This document shows positions 60,981 through 64,000 of a DNA stretch of 64,000 nt, one piece after another. How positions within the stretch are numbered: position 1 is the first letter of the stretch; each line of letters opens with the position of its first letter. This DNA comes from Flavobacterium sp. (GTDB lineage: Bacteria; Bacteroidota; Bacteroidia; Flavobacteriales; Flavobacteriaceae), in assembly GCA_016721735.1 (NCBI GenBank), contig JADKHM010000015.1, positions 310,001-374,000 of the forward strand, in the 5' to 3' direction. The notes below the pieces were generated by a model. That model was not told where the DNA came from and made no database searches. It saw only the letters and a program-made list of their open reading frames with translations. Both the position numbers and the translations under genes were made by a program.

Positions 60981-62492
60981 TTACGCTTCTGCTAACATTT
61001 TTTGACCTGCTTCTACTACATCTTCGATCGTTCCTTTCAAGTTGAAAGCTGCTTCTGGAAGGTGATCTAGTTCTCCGTCGATGATCATGTTAAATCCTTT
61101 GATGGTATCTTTGATATCAACCAAAACTCCAGGAATACCTGTAAATTGCTCCGCTACGTGGAAAGGTTGAGATAAGAAACGTTGTACACGACGTGCTCTT
61201 GATACGGCTAATTTGTCGTCTTCTGACAACTCTTCCATACCTAGAATCGCGATGATATCTTGCAATTGTTTGTATTTTTGAAGAATCTCTTTTACTCTTT
61301 GTGCGCAATCGTAGTGCTCATCACCTAAGATTTGTGGCGTTAAGATTCTTGAAGTAGAATCTAGAGGATCTACCGCTGGGTAGATTCCAAGTTCCGCAAT
61401 TTTACGAGACAATACTGTTGTTGCATCTAAGTGAGCAAACGTTGTTGCTGGTGCCGGGTCAGTTAAGTCATCCGCAGGAACGTAAACCGCTTGTACAGAG
61501 GTAATAGAACCTTTATTTGTTGATGTGATACGTTCTTGCATCGCACCCATTTCTGTTGCTAATGTTGGTTGGTAACCTACCGCAGATGGCATACGACCTA
61601 AAAGTGCCGATACCTCAGAACCTGCTTGTGTAAAACGGAAGATGTTATCAACGAAGAACAATACGTCTTTTCCTTGGTCTGAACCTGCTCCATCACGGAA
61701 GTACTCTGCAATGGTTAATCCTGAAAGTGCTACACGAGCACGAGCTCCAGGTGGCTCATTCATTTGACCGAAAACGAAAGTCGCTTTTGATTCTCTCATT
61801 CCTGGCATATCTACTTTAGATAAATCCCATCCGCCTTCTTCCATAGAGTGCATGAAAGCGTCTCCGTATTTAATAATTCCTGACTCTAACATCTCACGAA
61901 GCAAGTCATTTCCTTCACGTGTTCTTTCACCTACTCCTGCGAATACTGAAAGTCCACCGTGACCTTTTGCGATATTGTTGATCAATTCTTGAATCAAAAC
62001 TGTTTTACCAACTCCAGCTCCACCGAACAAACCAATTTTTCCTCCTTTTGCGTAAGGCTCGATAAGGTCGATTACTTTGATTCCTGTGAATAAAACTTCA
62101 GAAGATGTTGAAAGATCTTCGAATTTTGGTGCTGGTCTGTGGATTGACAATCCGTTATCACCAGTTTTAGGCAATTCACCTAAACCGTCGATAGCGTCAC
62201 CGATAACATTGAACAAACGTCCGTAAACATCTGCTCCGATTGGCATTTTGATTGGGTTTCCTGTACCTACTACTTCATAACCTCTGCTCAAACCGTCTGT
62301 AGAGTCCATAGAAATGGTACGTACGGTATTTTCACCGATGTGTGATTGTACTTCAAGTACTAATAAAGTACCGTCTTTTTTAGTGATTTCTAATGAATCA
62401 TAAATTTTTGGAAGTTCAACATCTTTACCGTTGAAAACTACGTCCACTACTGGACCAATGATTTGTGCAACTTTTCCTATTACTTTTGACAT
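60981..62492 (-). CDS. atpD: ATP synthase F1 subunit beta
   Basis: This 503-residue catalytic subunit of F1 makes ATP. It shows Walker A GGAGVGKTVLIQ, GERTREGNDLL, Walker B with LFFVDNIFRF, SALLGRMPSAVGYQPTLATEMG and the family's C-terminal helical domain. In Bacteroidota atpD and atpC are commonly apart from the other atp genes, as here. It has a consensus promoter upstream. Confidence 0.97.
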   Translation of the reverse strand: MSKVIGKVAQIIGPVVDVVFNGKDVELPKIYDSLEITKKDGTLLVLEVQSHIGENTVRTISMDSTDGLSRGYEVVGTGNPIKMPIGADVYGRLFNVIGDAIDGLGELPKTGDNGLSIHRPAPKFEDLSTSSEVLFTGIKVIDLIEPYAKGGKIGLFGGAGVGKTVLIQELINNIAKGHGGLSVFAGVGERTREGNDLLREMLESGIIKYGDAFMHSMEEGGWDLSKVDMPGMRESKATFVFGQMNEPPGARARVALSGLTIAEYFRDGAGSDQGKDVLFFVDNIFRFTQAGSEVSALLGRMPSAVGYQPTLATEMGAMQERITSTNKGSITSVQAVYVPADDLTDPAPATTFAHLDATTVLSRKIAELGIYPAVDPLDSTSRILTPQILGDEHYDCAQRVKEILQKYKQLQDIIAILGMEELSEDDKLAVSRARRVQRFLSQPFHVAEQFTGIPGVLVDIKDTIKGFNMIIDGELDHLPEAAFNLKGTIEDVVEAGQKMLAEA

Positions 62493-62565
62493 TGCTTATG
62501 TATTTATTAAATAGCTATTTAGGTTTATGAAAATAGAGGGAAACAATGCCTCTTTTTTCCGAGTG

Positions 62566-62595
62566 CAAATATAAATCTTTAAAATATAAAATCAA
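62566..62595 (-). promoter_or_regulatory. Consensus promoter of atpD-atpC
   Basis: On the minus strand TTG (62593-62595), a 19-nt spacer and TATATTTG (62566-62573) match the Flavobacterium consensus exactly, 73 bp before the atpD start. Confidence 0.75.
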
Positions 62596-62683
62596 GATTA
62601 TTTTTATAAAAAAATATTGATTTTTTGAAGTATTCTTAGTTCTATGACTTAAATGAAAACAAGTCGCTTCCAACCAATAAAAA

Positions 62684-62708
62684 ACCATCAACTTCGTTGA
62701 TGGTTTTG
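62684..62708 (-). terminator. Intrinsic terminator of the SGNH hydrolase gene
   Basis: ACCATCAAC with GTTGATGGT around TTC; A-run on the left serves the minus strand. Confidence 0.8.
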
Positions 62709-62728
62709 AATAAAATCTACCTATTCTC

Positions 62729-64000
62729 TTAAGGTAAAAAAGAAGGATAGCTTAATGGAAAATCTTGTGGTTTGTACTTCTTAAATGAAGATCCATAAGT
62801 TTTCTCGATTGCTTCTAAGAACTTATTGGCAATGTAGGCATTTGCTCTTGGAGTAAGGTGAACTCCGTCTAAGCCAAAAGCACCACCTTGCACGAATTGG
62901 TTTGTAAAGTGGTAGGTGCCTGATAGAATACCGCCATTTGCCAATTGTTTTAATACCGCATTAGCATCGACAAAAGCCAATCCTTTTGAAGCAGCAGCAT
63001 TTCTAATTACGTCATTAAAGGCAATTGTTGCGGCTTCAATTTCATCTTGTTCAGAAGGAAGTAACACCCATTTGTCTTCTAAAGGAAATGTAACTCCATT
63101 GACAGAAAGTTGGCCAGCTGTTTCCACCGGTACGCCTAATCCAATCAAAGCGTTTAATCTTGTCGTGTTAACTTGACCAATAATTGATGATGAGGTTAAA
63201 ACAAATAAATCCGTTGGTGTAGCTTGTTTGCATTGACCATATTGACTAGCCAGCAAAGTCGCAGTTAGTACATCTAATCCACCTGCTTGAAGAACAGGAG
63301 CAAGTTGAAGAGAGATGTTTGGAATAGTTTCGTCATTCACAACCACAGCACTATTAGATGTAGTCGAGAAGCTAATAGATCTTTCAGGAACTCCTAAATA
63401 AGTAAAGGCGGCATTTAACTGTGCATAGGTCGCATTAAGCGTAGGGATTTGCGGTCCAAAACTCGGATTTGTAGGACTTAATGGATTGTAGGTTACCACT
63501 TTAAAGTGAGGAATCGTTTTCACGTCAGGAATGTTTCCAACCACCCCTTTTGCTCCCGCTGAAGTTAAGGTGGTGACTAGTGTGTTATAAGTTTCTTCGA
63601 AACCTACACCTGGTGCCCCCGCCAATGGGGTAATAGGATTTGATCCGTCGCCTCCACTAAGAGCATAACCAAGAACATCATTATTACCTATCCATAAAGA
63701 GAAAAAAGTTGGATTTTGTGCCATTGCATCTGCCAAGACCGAAGTGCTTTGACTTGAAGCAAATCGCACAAAGTAAGGATTTGCAGTTTTAGGCTCTGTC
63801 AGTAAACCTGCTTGACTGCCGTAACCTGGCGCCAGTAAATGAAAGCTTTTCGCTCCTGGAACTCCCATATTATTAAATGGGCCGCTCAATACATTAAATG
63901 TCTCAGTAGTAGGCAGGATTCCGTAAGGTGCTTGAATAAGCGACTTTATTACAGGAAGTCCATTTTCAAATTTTTCTATAACTAATCTAGGTAAAAAGTC
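62729..64000 (-). CDS. SGNH/GDSL-type hydrolase, 3' part (5' end outside window)
   Basis: The frame is open to the window edge, so the start and the N-terminal GDSL-like block I lie outside; about 424 residues are visible. Block III is seen as WIGNNDVLGY (Asn of the oxyanion hole) and block V as LDGVHLTPRANAYIANKFLEAI (catalytic Asp and His). A region with two-strand repeats and a single Cys lies between. Such proteins are secreted or envelope esterases/lipases; the substrate is unknown. It has a terminator 21 bp after its stop. Confidence 0.82.
   Translation of the reverse strand, partial: DFLPRLVIEKFENGLPVIKSLIQAPYGILPTTETFNVLSGPFNNMGVPGAKSFHLLAPGYGSQAGLLTEPKTANPYFVRFASSQSTSVLADAMAQNPTFFSLWIGNNDVLGYALSGGDGSNPITPLAGAPGVGFEETYNTLVTTLTSAGAKGVVGNIPDVKTIPHFKVVTYNPLSPTNPSFGPQIPTLNATYAQLNAAFTYLGVPERSISFSTTSNSAVVVNDETIPNISLQLAPVLQAGGLDVLTATLLASQYGQCKQATPTDLFVLTSSSIIGQVNTTRLNALIGLGVPVETAGQLSVNGVTFPLEDKWVLLPSEQDEIEAATIAFNDVIRNAAASKGLAFVDANAVLKQLANGGILSGTYHFTNQFVQGGAFGLDGVHLTPRANAYIANKFLEAIEKTYGSSFKKYKPQDFPLSYPSFLP

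Overview
The window reads as chromosome of a Flavobacterium-like member of the Bacteroidota (Flavobacteriaceae). The evidence is low GC content, Bacteroidota promoters (TTG, about 19 nt, TAnnTTTG) in place of clear Shine-Dalgarno sites, several secreted proteins with type IX secretion (T9SS) C-terminal sorting domains, a nuo operon encoding a short NuoG, and atpD-atpC apart from the other ATP synthase genes. No prophage, transposase, CRISPR array or rRNA was seen. There is one tRNA (Leu, CAA).

Layout. 1-7 kb: the end of a T9SS cargo gene, a TCR/Tet-type MFS exporter, a small lipoprotein gene with a frameshift, and the 2-oxoglutarate dehydrogenase genes odhB and odhA. 7-13.4 kb: envelope proteins of unknown role, a DUF5686-type outer-membrane protein, and a frameshifted polyprenyl synthetase gene. 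13.5-20.2 kb: a TetR-TolC-HlyD-RND efflux operon with a very clear promoter and candidate operators. 20.3-23 kb: a YwqK/MORN protein, aspS and a cold-shock gene. 23.2-37 kb: a complete fourteen-gene complex I operon (nuoA-N), interrupted between nuoH and nuoI by a frameshifted ORF6N-domain gene and a cluster of palindromes. 37-43 kb: a T9SS protein, a small secreted protein, tRNA-Leu with a tandem array made of its own 3' end, then prs, rplY, pth and a lipoprotein gene. 43-49 kb: two tandem reprolysin-like metalloproteases. 49-60.3 kb: ribF and bioB, a very large T9SS protein, recX, and a biotin operon on the minus strand (bioF, a broken GxxExxY gene, bioD, bioA, a ketoacyl synthase). 60.6-64 kb: atpC and atpD, then the 3' part of an SGNH hydrolase gene.

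The most unusual content is non-coding. Seven intergenic copies of a structured repeat (two subtypes) share conserved flanks around a central hairpin whose sequence changes while its pairing is kept. A second GC-rich repeat starts directly at the T-tract of two intrinsic terminators. Heptanucleotide repeat clusters lie in four intergenic regions, and one lies inside the bioF coding sequence. A 102-bp tandem array repeats the tRNA-Leu 3' end plus its terminator. The ORF6N gene carries in its own reading frame the same palindrome arm that lies upstream of it.

Four genes (lipoprotein at 2.4 kb, polyprenyl synthetase, ORF6N, GxxExxY) are each broken by a single-base change in a short A/T homopolymer. 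This pattern suggests base-call errors at least as strongly as real pseudogenes.
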